64,000 bases of DNA from Begonia masoniana (taxonomy: Eukaryota > Streptophyta > Magnoliopsida > Cucurbitales > Begoniaceae): contig CM039511.1 of assembly GCA_022432975.1 (NCBI GenBank), positions 18,130,557 to 18,194,556 on the forward strand, read 5' to 3'. Made by a program: the position numbers and the translations under genes. The notes beneath the pieces were generated by a model. That model was not told the origin of the DNA. It saw only the letters and a list, made by a program, of their open reading frames with translations, and ran no database searches. Shown piece after piece: positions 1 through 10,755 of this stretch (within the stretch, counting starts at the first letter, position 1; each line of letters starts with the position of its first letter).

Positions 1-406
1 GTTTAACTAAAAGGGTTTAAAGAAATAGGTTTACACGATTTTAATTCCAATTTGAATTCCGCTTCAGTTTAGGTTCAAAGTTTATGATAAGTGTAAAAAA
101 AAAAAAAGTACGGGTAAATTGGGTACAGTATTAGGGTCGTTACAATATTTTTCAACATTGTAAAACTTGAAGGCAGTGGATTGACGCTCGTGAAGTTCGA
201 TCAAGAAATCTCGTTGAGGAGAAGAAAAGGAACTTCAGGGGCAAAATCTTGAAGCGTGGACGTAGGCAAGGTTGGCCGAACCACGTAAAAATATCAGTGT
301 CAATCTCTTTCTCTTACTCTGACTTTTAAGTGTTTGTTAGTAATTGCACACAAAGAGAAAAGATAAGATAAAACTAATTTGCATTGTTAAACCCCCCCAC
401 CCTCAA
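1..406. other. Intergenic sequence, no gene seen
   Basis: AT-rich sequence with short A and C homopolymers (A-run near 96-107, C-run near 392-398). No open frame of note and no recognisable transposon end was found. It leads into the 16-bp repeat that brackets the copia gag relic. Confidence 0.5.
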
Positions 407-832
407 GACAATCACGATCCTATAATTGACATTGGAGCAAGGTTGGATATTGTCATATTTGTGAGTTAGAAAAATATTGTGATACATTTACAATGACATT
501 CAACACAAACACTTCACACGTAGATAGACAATCCACTTCTAGGCCCCTTTTTTTTTATGATAATGACTATGTATATTGGAAAGCTATGATGAGAATTTTT
601 ATTCAAGCAATGGACTATGAATTATGGAGTGTTATTGAAAATGGTCCATTTAAAGCTATGAAAACCGAATATGGTGCAAGTGTTCCAAAGCCGGTAAATG
701 AATTAGATGATTTGGATAAACGTAATTTAAGTTTAGATGCCAATGCAACAAATACCTTGTATTGTGCCTTAAATAAATATGAATTTAATAGGGTACAAGG
801 ATGTGATAGTGCATATGACAATCACGATCCTA
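407..832. repeat. 16-bp direct repeat pair bracketing a gag relic
   Basis: The sequence gacaatcacgatccta occurs at 407-422 and again at 817-832, in the same orientation. The second copy starts exactly where the copia gag similarity of the enclosed frame stops. This is too long for a copia target-site duplication (5 bp). It looks like a repair or template-switch footprint. Confidence 0.7.
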
Positions 833-885
833 ACCTGATTTTTCACTCTATCAATTTTCTCTTCGACGAATTCAAGTTTTGTTAG
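493..885 (+). pseudogene. Ty1/copia gag N-terminal relic (DUF4219/UBN2 type)
   Basis: A 130-residue frame. Residues about 18-105 match the start of plant copia Gag: the segment with DYVYWKAMMRIFIQAMDYELW, then LDANATNTLYCALNKYEFNRV. A full gag would continue through the UBN2 region to a CCHC knuckle. Here the match ends at CDSA, and the rest is unrelated sequence beginning at the 16-bp repeat. No LTR, protease or pol is linked to it, so it is a truncated relic. The ATG at 493 is simply the first in the frame. A DUF4219-containing host protein is a less likely alternative. Confidence 0.75.
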
Positions 886-1289
886 ACGATCAATAAAGTT
901 CGAAATCAAATTGTCGGAGGGATTAGAAATTGAATTTTAAAACTCCATTAAATGAAAAACGTGTATTTACGTGTTGACTTCAATAAATAAATTGACAATA
1001 AAGTTTGAATCGCTGGCTAATATAAATCTATTGAATAGATTCCAAATAAGGAGAAAGATGAAATAAATCTATTAAAAGAGAAATAAATGAATTAATGAAA
1101 TGTATATAAAATAATATAAATTATGTTGAATAACCCTGCACGAGGATTTGGCTCTCCACTAACCAGTGTGCGTTTAGCAGAAACCAACAACCAAACACAT
1201 ACTCACTTCGGCACGTGCTTATAATCGTGGGGTCCACTTTCCTTTTCAGTGCGCTTTTCACAATTCAACCACCAACCTGAGACTTAATT
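886..1289. other. AT-rich spacer with possible promoter of gene X
   Basis: No gene is visible. The distal part is AT-rich. From about 1140 the composition changes toward plant promoter/leader sequence, and a perfect G-box core (gcacgtgc) lies at 1211-1218. The promoter role is inferred from the spliced leader that follows. Confidence 0.35.
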
Positions 1290-2333
1290 TTCGCCCGGGA
1301 AAGTTTGTTTTGCTTTTTCGAAGAGTCAACCGACCGGAATATGTTCCCGTCGCTGACTGGAGGAGTTGTTCTCCGGCGATGATTTCAGGTTTCTCTTTCT
1401 GATCACTCAAATTGAAGATAGCAAGATATTTGAAACCAGCGCTAATTAACTCAGCCTCAGGTTAGTCTTTCCCTCTCTCTTTCCTTCTTTGTTTTAGGGC
1501 TTTCGTTTTTTTTTTTTCGGGTAGATTGAACTTAGAAGAATCTCATTAACCAAGATTAATCGTTTTATGTGATTATTTTTTATAAATACTTTATTCTCTG
1601 GTTGGTTTTACGTCTTGGAATGTTCTGCGATTTTTTTGTGGGTTTTTTTAGTTCACTTGAAAAAAAAAAGGTCTATTGTTTGGAATTTGTTGTTTTGGCT
1701 GTCATTTGGAACTTAAGATTCCTGAGAATTTGCTGGCAATGGGTTGCTTTTTTTATTTTTTTAGAATTATCGTGGGTACTATGATCAATCCAAAAAAATT
1801 GCATAATAATTATTGTAGCTGTGTGGATACGACTTTTAAGAACCTAAGAAGGCTGGAATTAAGAGCTTCAGTTAACGAGACCGCAACGTAGTTTTATGAT
1901 TCCTGTTGCCTATTTTGCAGGAGACCCGACTCTCTCACTCTCTCTGCTGCTGCTGCATATCTTCGCATCCCTAACCCGCTCTCAAACATTGTTCGGGAGT
2001 CTCCTTCTCAAGATCTTCATCTTCAAACAGTGATTCACAGTAAATTGCTCTCCTTATAGTACCCCAGTTGTACATTATAAAAGATTTGGGGATCTCTTTG
2101 GGGACAGATTTCTTGGGTCTCTGATTCTCTTTTGTAGTTAAGATCACAAACAAAATAAAAGTTGGGTCCCAAGTTACAGTTGCCTTTTAATTCCCAATTT
2201 TTTCATAATTTCTGCATTTGATTTATTCTGCTAATTCCATTATAATGTTTAGTTGTTCTGCTGGTCTTTTTTTTTTTTGAATTAGGAACTCAGTTTCAAA
2301 ACTGCGACCTACTTGCTAATGCTGTAGCATGGG
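1290..2333 (+). pseudogene. 5' leader and start codon of host gene X, split by Athila insertion
   Basis: The region reads as the spliced 5' leader of a plant gene. A CT-rich leader ends in a good donor at 1460/1461 (cctcag|gttagt), an AT-rich intron follows, and a good acceptor lies at 1920 (tattttgcag|gagacc). A second acceptor-like site is at 2285 (gaattag). The last host bases before the retrotransposon are ATGGG (2329-2333). Joined across the element to 22150, this ATG opens the frame of the exon at 22150-22539, so it is the probable start codon. The product is unrecognised. The insertion separates leader and start from the rest of the gene, so this allele should be dead. The exact exon limits within 1921-2328 cannot be fixed. 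Confidence 0.5.
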
Positions 2334-3748
2334 TGATAAGTGTGGATTTTACACACTTATTTATACTCTTTAGACTTGATTTGGTAAGTTTATCTCAAGT
2401 GTTTGGAAGAATTTGATGTATTTTGTGTAAGTGTGCAGAAAATCAATTTAAAACAGGGAGATTGAATATAAAAAGTTGAAGAACAAGAAGGGAAGCAAAT
2501 GAGAGAAAAGAAGGAGGTATAAAATAGAAGAAGAAACAAGAGAAAAAAAGAATTGAATTCAGAGCCAGGAAAGGAGGCGAATGATCACCTTTATTCTAGC
2601 GATCATGCACTTTAGGAGATATTTTTACAGAGAAGGTGGCGATTGTTCGCCACCTTCAAGCGATCACTAGCCATAAACACGAAATCTTTGGAAGATGGTT
2701 ACAAGAAACCAGAGAAGGTGGCAATTGCTCGCCACCTTCAAGCGATCACTCGCCACTAGAGAAGAAAATCTGACGCGATTGATGTTGGCGATTGAGCTAT
2801 GGCGATCGAGACATAAAACAGGTGGCGACTAATCGCCACATTTCAGGCAATTAATCGCTACATATGAATTCAATTTTAGAAAGGTTTCTGATTTTTATCT
2901 GAGCCGTCAACGCAAAAAGCCTTAAAATCTGAACCATTGATCAGTTGAAAAGGAAATAAAAACCTAAAGATTATTGAGAGAATTCATTCGGAGACTGAGC
3001 GCAGCAAGCAGAGGCGATTTCTGGAGGCACCTTTTAGAGGCGATTTCTACGATTCAACCATAGTTTTTCCCACTTTTTAAATTTCAATTATGAATTTTAT
3101 TAATTATATTTATTGAGTATTTCTTCCAATATTGTTGGCACATTTAATTTCTGTTCTTAAAGCTTGTAAATTTCTGGTCAATCTTTACTTGATGTTTGGG
3201 ATGTTTTGAGACCGAGAGGTAATAAATATCCGTGTACTGAAATTAATGTCATTAATATACGTAGGCTAGAGATAGTTACGGTATTGGTGTGATCACTGTG
3301 ATTTCTTGATTTATTTGTATTTGATTAATGTAGGATTTGAGACTGAGAAATGATAACTCATTAATCAAATAAACTACGCAATGCTCGAGAGAGATTGTGA
3401 TAGAATTTAGTGAAATCGATCAACATAAGAAGAATATTTATGAATATAATTGCGAATGACTGAAATAAATATTGTCTTGGTGAAATCGTAGTACCTAGGT
3501 TTTTATCAATTTGATTTAATCTCAGTTTATTTGTTCTGCTATTTTCATTTAGTTTATTTTTATTGTTTTAATTATTTTAGTTGTTTATTTTAATTTCAAT
3601 CCTTGAAAACCATAAAAACGTGTGTTCAATTTAGAATTAAGATTAATTATTTCGATTATTAATTAACAAGTCCTCGTGGGTTCGACACTCTGTTTATCAC
3701 TATATTACTTGTTGCGACTCGTACACTTGCGAACTATTTTTCACAACA
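2334..3748 (+). repeat. Athila 5' LTR, copy A
   Basis: It begins tgataagtgtggattttac and ends ttttcacaaca. It has a TATA-like tataaaata at 2518-2526 and several GGTGGCGA...TCGCCACC palindromes between about 2574 and 2860. Compared with the 3' LTR it lacks about 95 bp (present at 21405-21499), removed between two short TTAAT repeats. The two LTRs otherwise differ by scattered substitutions. Confidence 0.85.
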
Positions 3749-3754
3749 AGTTTT

Positions 3755-3772
3755 TGGCGCCGTTGCCGGGGA
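3755..3772 (+). promoter_or_regulatory. Primer binding site, tRNA-Asp type
   Basis: tggcgccgttgccgggga is the complement of the 3' end of plant tRNA-Asp including CCA. It lies 6 bp inside the 5' LTR, and this primer is typical of Athila-type elements. Confidence 0.85.
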
Positions 3773-3862
3773 CTTTTATTATTAATATCGAATTGATTAT
3801 TTGTAGTTTTATTTTGAATTCTATTTAATTTAAGTGTTTATTTTTGTGTTACTCTCAGGTGT

Positions 3863-5347
3863 ATGCGTAAGGAAGGAGATGCCAATCTTCTCCTGCTTAA
3901 TCTTGAAATCGAACGTACGTGTCGACAAAATCGTAAAGCGAGAAGAAAAGTTATTCAACAAGAGCGCGCCATCATGGGAGATAACGGGGAAAATAATAAC
4001 AGGGAAAATAATGTCGGGGAAAATAATGTCGAGCACCGTACCTTACATGATTATGTTATACCTACTGTCTCCGGTGTACATTCAGCTATTCGCAGACTGG
4101 CCATCAATGCTAATTTTGAAATTAAACCGGGCACCCTGCATATGATTCAACAATCTCAATTCAGTGGATTACCTTCAGAAGACCCCAAAGATCACATTGC
4201 AAATTTCTTAGAGGTATGCGACACTTTTAAATTTCACAATGTGGGGGATGATGTATTGAGACTACGGCTATTTCCATTTTCATTACGAGATCGTGCGAAA
4301 AACTGGCTTAACTCTTTGCCCGCTAATTCTATTACTACGTGGGAAGATTTATGCCAGAAATTCCTTTCTAAATTCTTTCCATTCGAGAAGACAGCTAGAC
4401 TTCGCAATGATATAATTAATTTTACTCAGTTCGATGGGGAGACATTATATGAGGCATGGGCTCGTTTTAAGGAGATGTTGAGAAAGTGTCCCAATCATGG
4501 TCTACCGATGTAGATGCATATTCAGACTTTTTATATGGGATTATCAGCTTCTACTAAGACTCTGGTTAATGCAGCAGCAGGTGGAGCTTTAATGAGAAAA
4601 ACGGAAGACGCCGCTTATGAATTATTAGAGGAATTAGCACTTAACAATGACCAGTGTCCAGTGGAGCGATCGATTATGAGGCGCACATCGGGTACTCCAG
4701 AACTCGAAGCTATGAAAGCTCTGACTCTACAAGTGGCCTCATTAACCAAGCAACTACAAGAATCTCATATGGCAACAAGTGTTGGGAAATCGATGAAGGT
4801 TACTTGTCAGTGGTGTCATGGGCCGCATTTGAGTGAAGAATATCAAGAGGGAAATCCTATGGCCAAAGAACATGCGGAGCAAGCTAATTATATGGGTAAT
4901 TATAATCGTCAAGGCAATCCCAATTCAAATACTTACAATCCTGGATGGCGGAATCACCCAAAGTTTTCATGGAGGAATTCTCAGAACGCTATGCAGCCAC
5001 TGCAAGCAACTCAACCGGGTCCATCTCAGCAAAGTGAAAAGAAAAGTGATCTTGAAACAGCTCTTATGCAGTTTATGACCGAGACTCGGACTACAATGCA
5101 AAATCAATCAGCCCAAATTCGCAGTCTTGAAAATCAACTTGGTCAATTCGCGAGCATTATTAATGGCAGGCCCCAAGGATTACTACCAAGTAACACAGAG
5201 GTGAATCCCAAAGATCACTGTATTGCAATCACTACTCGGAAGGGAACAGTAATTGAACCAGTGCAGAAAGAGAAAAATGTGCCAAAATCAGTTACTGTGG
5301 AGTCCAGTGTCGTTTCCACAAAGATTGAAAAATGTGAAGCTGGATAA
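3863..5347 (+). pseudogene. Athila gag, copy A
   Basis: The retrotransposon Gag (nucleocapsid precursor) frame runs from the ATG at 3863. The core Retrotrans_gag region ([20 protein letters not shown], then [19 protein letters not shown]) is followed by a single zinc-knuckle-like [12 protein letters not shown] segment and a glutamine-rich tail. An in-frame TAG at 4511-4513 interrupts it; copy B has TGG there (about 30336). A 47-bp deletion at about 5306-5310 then shifts gag out of frame with protease/pol. In copy B gag and pol form one open frame. Start choice: this ATG gives the longest Gag, and the conserved core begins well inside it. Confidence 0.85.
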
Positions 5348-8300
5348 ACAGTTCTCTCAATTCCTTGATGTCTTCAAGAAGCTTCACATTAATATTCCGT
5401 TTGCCGACACGTTGGAGCAAATGCCGAGTTATGCCAAATTTATGAAAGACATTCTTTCCCACAAGCGCAAAATAGATGAGTGTGGTATTATAGCTCTTAC
5501 AGAAGAATGCAGTGCCATTATTCAGCGGAAGTTACCTCAAAAATTAAAAGATCCAGGGAGTTTTACTATACCTTGCGAAATTGGCAATTCTGTATTTACT
5601 AGAGCTTTATGCGATTTGGGTGCGAGTATTAATTTGATGCCTTTGTCTATTTTCAGGAAACTCAATCTAGGTGAAGCAAAGCCAACAGGGGTTACATTAT
5701 TGATGGCCGATCGCTCTCTTAAACACCCGAGAGGCATTATTGAAGATGTGCTCGTAAAAGTTGATAAATTTATATTCCCAGCTGACTTTATTGTGCTTGA
5801 TATGGAAGAAGATCGAGATGTGCCTATTATTCTGGGTCGACCATTCCTTGCTACGGGTCGTGCCCTTATTGACGTACAAAAAGGTGAATTGAGCTTGAGA
5901 GTGCAAGATGAAGAAGTCACATTTAATGTTTTCAAAGCCATGAAGTATCCATGGGATAGCAATGATGTTTTTCGTGTTGAAGTGACCGAGTCCACAATAG
6001 ATGAAGTTGCACGTCAACCAGATGACCCTTTAGAAGCATGTGTGTTTGGGCAGAATTATAATATGGAAGAGGACAATGAAGCACGTGGGTATGCAATATG
6101 GATGGATTCATTTGAGCCAAATAGGAGGAATTATTACGAGAAGTTGGGGGAAGGCCCGTCACGCACTTTACCATCTATTGAGCAACCACCGGTGTTAGAG
6201 CTAAAGACACTACCGGCCCACTTAAAATATGCATACTTACAAGCCCCTTCTTCACTACTAGTAATCATTGCCGCTGATTTATCTAAAGAAGAAGAAGAGA
6301 AATTACTTCGAGTACTCCGAAAGTTCAAATCAGCAATTGAATGGACCTTAGCAGATTTAAAGGGAATAAGCTCATCTTTTTGTATGCACAGAATTCTTAT
6401 GGAGGAAGATCACAAACCATCCGTGGAACATCAACGACGTCTTAACCCTACCATGAAAGAAGTAGTGCGCAAAGAAATATTAAAGTGGTTAGATGCTGGT
6501 GTGATATACCCTATTTCTGACAGTTCATGGGTTAGCCCCGTTCAAGTTGTACCGAAGAAAGGAGGTATGACAGTTGTGAAAAATGAAAATAATGAGCTCA
6601 TTCCTACTCGCACTGTTACCGGTTGGCGCATATGTATGGATTACAGGAAATTAAACAAGGCGACTAGGAAAGATCACTTCCCGCTTCCGTTTATTGATCA
6701 GATGCTTGACCGGCTTGCAGGACATGATTTTTATTGCTTTCTTGATGGTTATTCCAGGTACAATCAAATTGCCATAGCTCCTGAAGACCAAGAGAAGACT
6801 ACATTTACTTGCCCTTACGGCACCTTTGCCTTTCGAAGGATGCCATTCGGTCTTTGTAACGCCCCGGCCACTTTTCAACGATGCATGATAGCAATATTTT
6901 CTGATATGGTCGAACGCATTATTGAGGTATTCATAGATGATTTCTCTGTTTTTGGATCTTCTTTTGATAGTTGTTTGGAGAATCTGAATATGGTGCTTCA
7001 ACGATGTACCGAGACAAATTTGGTATTGAATTGGGAAAAATGTCATTTCATGGTACGTGAAGGTATTGTACTAGGCCATCGGGTATCATCCAAGGGGATA
7101 GAAGTGGATCGCGCCAAGATTGATACGATTGAGAAGTTACCACCACCTATATCAGTTAAGGGAGTAAGGAGCTTCTCGGGACACGCTGGCTTTTATCGAC
7201 GCTTCATCCAAGATTTCAGCAAAATTACCAAACCATTATGTAATTTGCTGGAAAAAGGGGTGGAGTTCCACTTTGATGACACATGTTTAGTCGCCTTTAA
7301 TTTATTAAAAGAGAAGCTCACCTCTGCACCTATTGTTGTAGCATCGGATTGGGATCTCCCATTTGAAGTTATGAGTGATGCTAGCGATTTTGCAATTGGC
7401 GCGGTATTAGGGCAACGCAAGGATAAGACATTTCGCACGATTTACTATGCAAGTCGAGTTCTTAATGACGCCCAGTTGAATTATGCTACCACTGAAAAGG
7501 AACTACTTGCAGTTGTATTCGCCTTCGATAAATTTCGTCCTTATCTTATTGGCAACAAGGTAATTGTTTTCACTAATCATTCTGCCATTAAATACCTTAT
7601 GGTTAAGAAAGATGCAAAGCCTCGCCTCATTCGTTGGGTTCTACTACTCCAAGAGTTCGATTTGGAAATCAGAGATAAAAAAGGTACAGAAAATCTAGTG
7701 GCAGATCACTTGTCAAGACTTGAACCTCGAGAACACGTAAAAGAAGATGGAGTCCCTATAGTCGATACTTTTTCGGATGAGCAACTATTTAGTATTGACA
7801 ATACACCATGGTATGCAGATATTGTTAATTTCCTGGCTAGTGGTGTGCTACCCATAGAGCCGTCCGCTCACAAACGAAAGAAATTTTTTGCTAAGCGATA
7901 CTATTGGGAGGATCCATTCCTTTACAAGCATTGTGCGGATCAGGTTATACGGCGATGTATTCCGGAAGACGAAGTGCACGATATATTATTGCATTGTCAT
8001 TCACTAGAGTGTGGGGGTCATTTCGGCAGTAAGAGAACAGCAGCGAAAGTATTACAATGTGGTTTCTTTTGGCCTACACTTTTCAGAGATGTGCACTTAT
8101 TTGCTCTATCATGTGACCGTTGCCAACGTACCGGTAATATTTCACGCCGCGATGAGTTGCCATTGACTAATATTCTAGAGGTCGAATTATTTGATGTTTG
8201 GGGAATCGATTTCATGGGTCCGTTCCCTACCTCCTTCAATCATAAGTATATTCTCTTAGCTGTCGATTATGTCTCGAAATGGGTGGAGGCCATAGCTACT

Positions 8301-8616
8301 CCTACTAATGACGGAAAAGTGGTGCTAAATTTTCTTCGCAAAAACATTTTTACAAGGTTCGGTACTCCTCGGGCTATTATCAGTGATGAAGGTACGCACT
8401 TTTGTAATAAGCAATTTGAGGCATTATTGTTGAAATATGGTGTCAAGCATCGCAAGGCCCTCAGTTATCATCCGCAATCTAATGGCCAAATCGAGGTTTC
8501 AAATCGAGAAATCAAGCAAATTTTAGAAAAGACGGTCAGCTCTTCTCGCAAAGATTGGTCCCGTAAGTTAGATGATTCTCTTTGGGCTTATCGAACAGCT
8601 TTTAAAACACCATTAG
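5311..8616 (+). pseudogene. Athila pol (protease, RT, RNase H, most of integrase), copy A
   Basis: Open frame for the polymerase polyprotein. Visible in order: aspartic protease around [14 protein letters not shown] (about 5607), RT with [11 protein letters not shown] and the catalytic FIDDFSVFG (about 6930), RNase H around [14 protein letters not shown] (about 7370), then the integrase zinc region (about 7995-8125) and the D,D35E core ([28 protein letters not shown]). The reading frame is cut at 8616 by the nested CRM element and resumes at 16347. Oddities: the RNase [10 protein letters not shown] motif of copy B reads TNHSAIKYL here, so a catalytic aspartate is changed to asparagine. Gag is out of frame upstream because of the 47-bp deletion. 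Confidence 0.9.
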
Positions 8617-9610
8617 TGATGTGCCCCGTAGGCCCATTACACGATCCCAGACCCGAGTTCACAATTTGACTAACACACTTGTCTCTTTTGTAGGTCATGG
8701 TTCGTGTGAAGACTTGGAGGACACCGTGGACGACTTGAAGTGGGAGATTAAAGCTGGAGACGTTGACCAACCGAAGCATCTCCTCATGTGGAAAGACTAA
8801 AGGCCCTTTAATGCTCACATGAGAATTTGTCTTCCCGAGCTTTAATATTTGTTGCTTTTTTTTTAAATTTCAAACTTATTGGCAAACGTTGGCCTAAACT
8901 TTATTAGATGCATGCTAGAATTAGATGCATGTTAGGATTATATGGATGTTAGGATTAGATGAATGATAGGATTAGTTGGTGGCTTGGTTTGGCCCATTGA
9001 AGTTGAAGACATGCCCAAGCCAAAGCCCAAGCCCAAGCCCAAGCCCAAGCCCAAGCCCACCATTAGGTCTATATATTCATGGCATTGGTGTTTGTAACTT
9101 TTTTGGTTGATTTATGAGCACCCACGGATTTCTCTCTCAATAGAAGAAGAAGCTTGGAGCAAAGAGCTTCCAAGGTAAGCTCGGTTGACAACAACCGAGG
9201 GGTTGCGCCCCCGAACCATTCTTCTAGCTTGGTAGCTAGTTGGAGTGGATTTTGCCACCTCTTTCTCCACTCTTTTGAGAGCGGAAAACAGCAAGGAGTG
9301 GCCTTAACCGATTCCTTGAATCGAGTTATCTTCCTTGTAAGAAACTCTTGCCGGAAGCTCCATTGAAGCACCCACCGGCCGATTCTCGGAAAACATTATA
9401 TAAATCCTTTATCTTAACGAATCTGGACCACGATTTTCACCAGCACACACCTCACTCACTTCACAAGATTCACCTAAAATTTCATTAAATTTCGAGCACG
9501 TTTGATATTTCTTTTACATTTTCCACTCTCGGTTTTCTCGGATTTGTGTCACCCGGAGCTAACGATCTTCTTCGAGTTCTTAAGTCCTATTTGCAGGTCG
9601 GAGCTCATCA
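8617..9610 (+). repeat. CRM-like 5' LTR (nested A)
   Basis: It begins tgatgtgccccgtagg and ends gagctcatca. It contains a short AAGCCC tandem array (about 9018-9058, 6 perfect units) followed by a TATA-like ctatatatt at 9069-9077. Its first part is a copy of the 3' end of the pol coding sequence, because pol reads into the 3' LTR. Confidence 0.9.
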
Positions 9611-9612
9611 GG

Positions 9613-9628
9613 TGGTATCAGAGCTTGG
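9613..9628 (+). promoter_or_regulatory. Primer binding site, initiator-Met tRNA type
   Basis: tggtatcagagcttgg starts 2 bp after the 5' LTR. It matches the usual plant initiator-methionine tRNA primer site. Confidence 0.8.
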
Positions 9629-10755
9629 ATAGCTCCCTTAGGGTGAGGGAAACCAGATTGGTTTGGTTTTCCAAACCCATTTGGTTGCCCAAAACCGAGG
9701 CACCAAAACCGGGTGCTTGCTGTTCTTCATTTTCGGTTTGGTGTTCTTGCTGTTTTTCTTACTTTCTCTTTTAGTTTCTTTTAGTTCTTGCAAAGATCAT
9801 TTCCAGAACATTTTTATTAGTTGTCTGCAACTTTGAGCTTGAGTTTTTGAAAAGTATTCCACCATTTTCGTGTTGCTTATTTTCCTTCCCTTTTTGGTAG
9901 AACAAACCCTAACAAACTTAGTACTTGCTGTTTTCTTTCTCTTTTTGGTTTGCTGATTTGGCTGCTGTGGATCTCACTTTTCCAGCACTTAAGAATATGT
10001 TGTTATAATCACAGATCTGAGCATTAAGAAATATGTTTGATTAACATCATTTCGTGTTGCTGTTTAGTGGTTTAAGTTACTATTTAGTGGTTTAAGTTGT
10101 CTTTTAGTATTCTAGTTTAATGCTGTTGCATATTTAAATCCGAGCTTCATGTTTATAATGTTCCGTTGATACAATCTTAGTACATTAATCTGCTGAGAAT
10201 ATTTGCCTTTTCATTTGAATTACATTGGTAAAGGAAAATGTTGCTAAAAGGAGTGAAAGTTAAGTAAAAGTGCATAACCTAAACTAGCCTCTACTTTTGG
10301 TGTTTGCTTTATGTCGCTTTCACTGTGTTTGGATGAGATTTAAATTAATAAGGTTCTGTTGGTAAGATATTTGCTTGTAATTGCATGTTTGGGAACATAT
10401 GTATTAAGTTCACTAAAACGTTAAAAGCACGTACGAATTGATTATCTCTGTTTAGTGGATTTAAAGCTTGTTTGTTAGTAAATTTGATCTTTCCCCACTA
10501 AAACGGCCATAACTTTTGCTACAAGTGTCAGTTTTCGACGAGCCACCTGGCAAATCGAAGCTATCAAAAAGATCTAAAAGGATGTCATAGATTAACATCT
10601 ATGACTCAAAAAACGTCGTTTAGGCCCTCAAAAATGCGTTTCAAAATTTCTGGATTGAAATTCTAGTTAGGTTTCTCACCTTTACCTTCCCTAACACCCG
10701 TGATCAACTTGAACCTAATTAATATTTCCTTCCTAAAACTTCAGTATTCACATGA
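9629..10755 (+). other. Untranslated leader of the nested CRM-like element A
   Basis: About 1.1 kb between primer site and gag ATG, without a sustained open frame. It is T-rich with many short repeats of TTAGTGGTTTAAGTT type (around 10070-10110). Long leaders are common in such elements. Confidence 0.6.

Noticed and set aside
1569..1891. Small frames between 1569 and 1891
   Set aside because: They sit in the intron-like stretch between the leader donor at 1460 and acceptor at 1920. They are T-rich and without domains.
5537..8455. Several minus-strand frames over Athila pol
   Set aside because: They are antisense shadows of a clear pol frame and are mirrored identically in copy B.
9069..9371. 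Frames in the CRM LTR on both strands
   Set aside because: The same frames recur in the other LTR (15800-16102). No domain is seen and the sequence is LTR.
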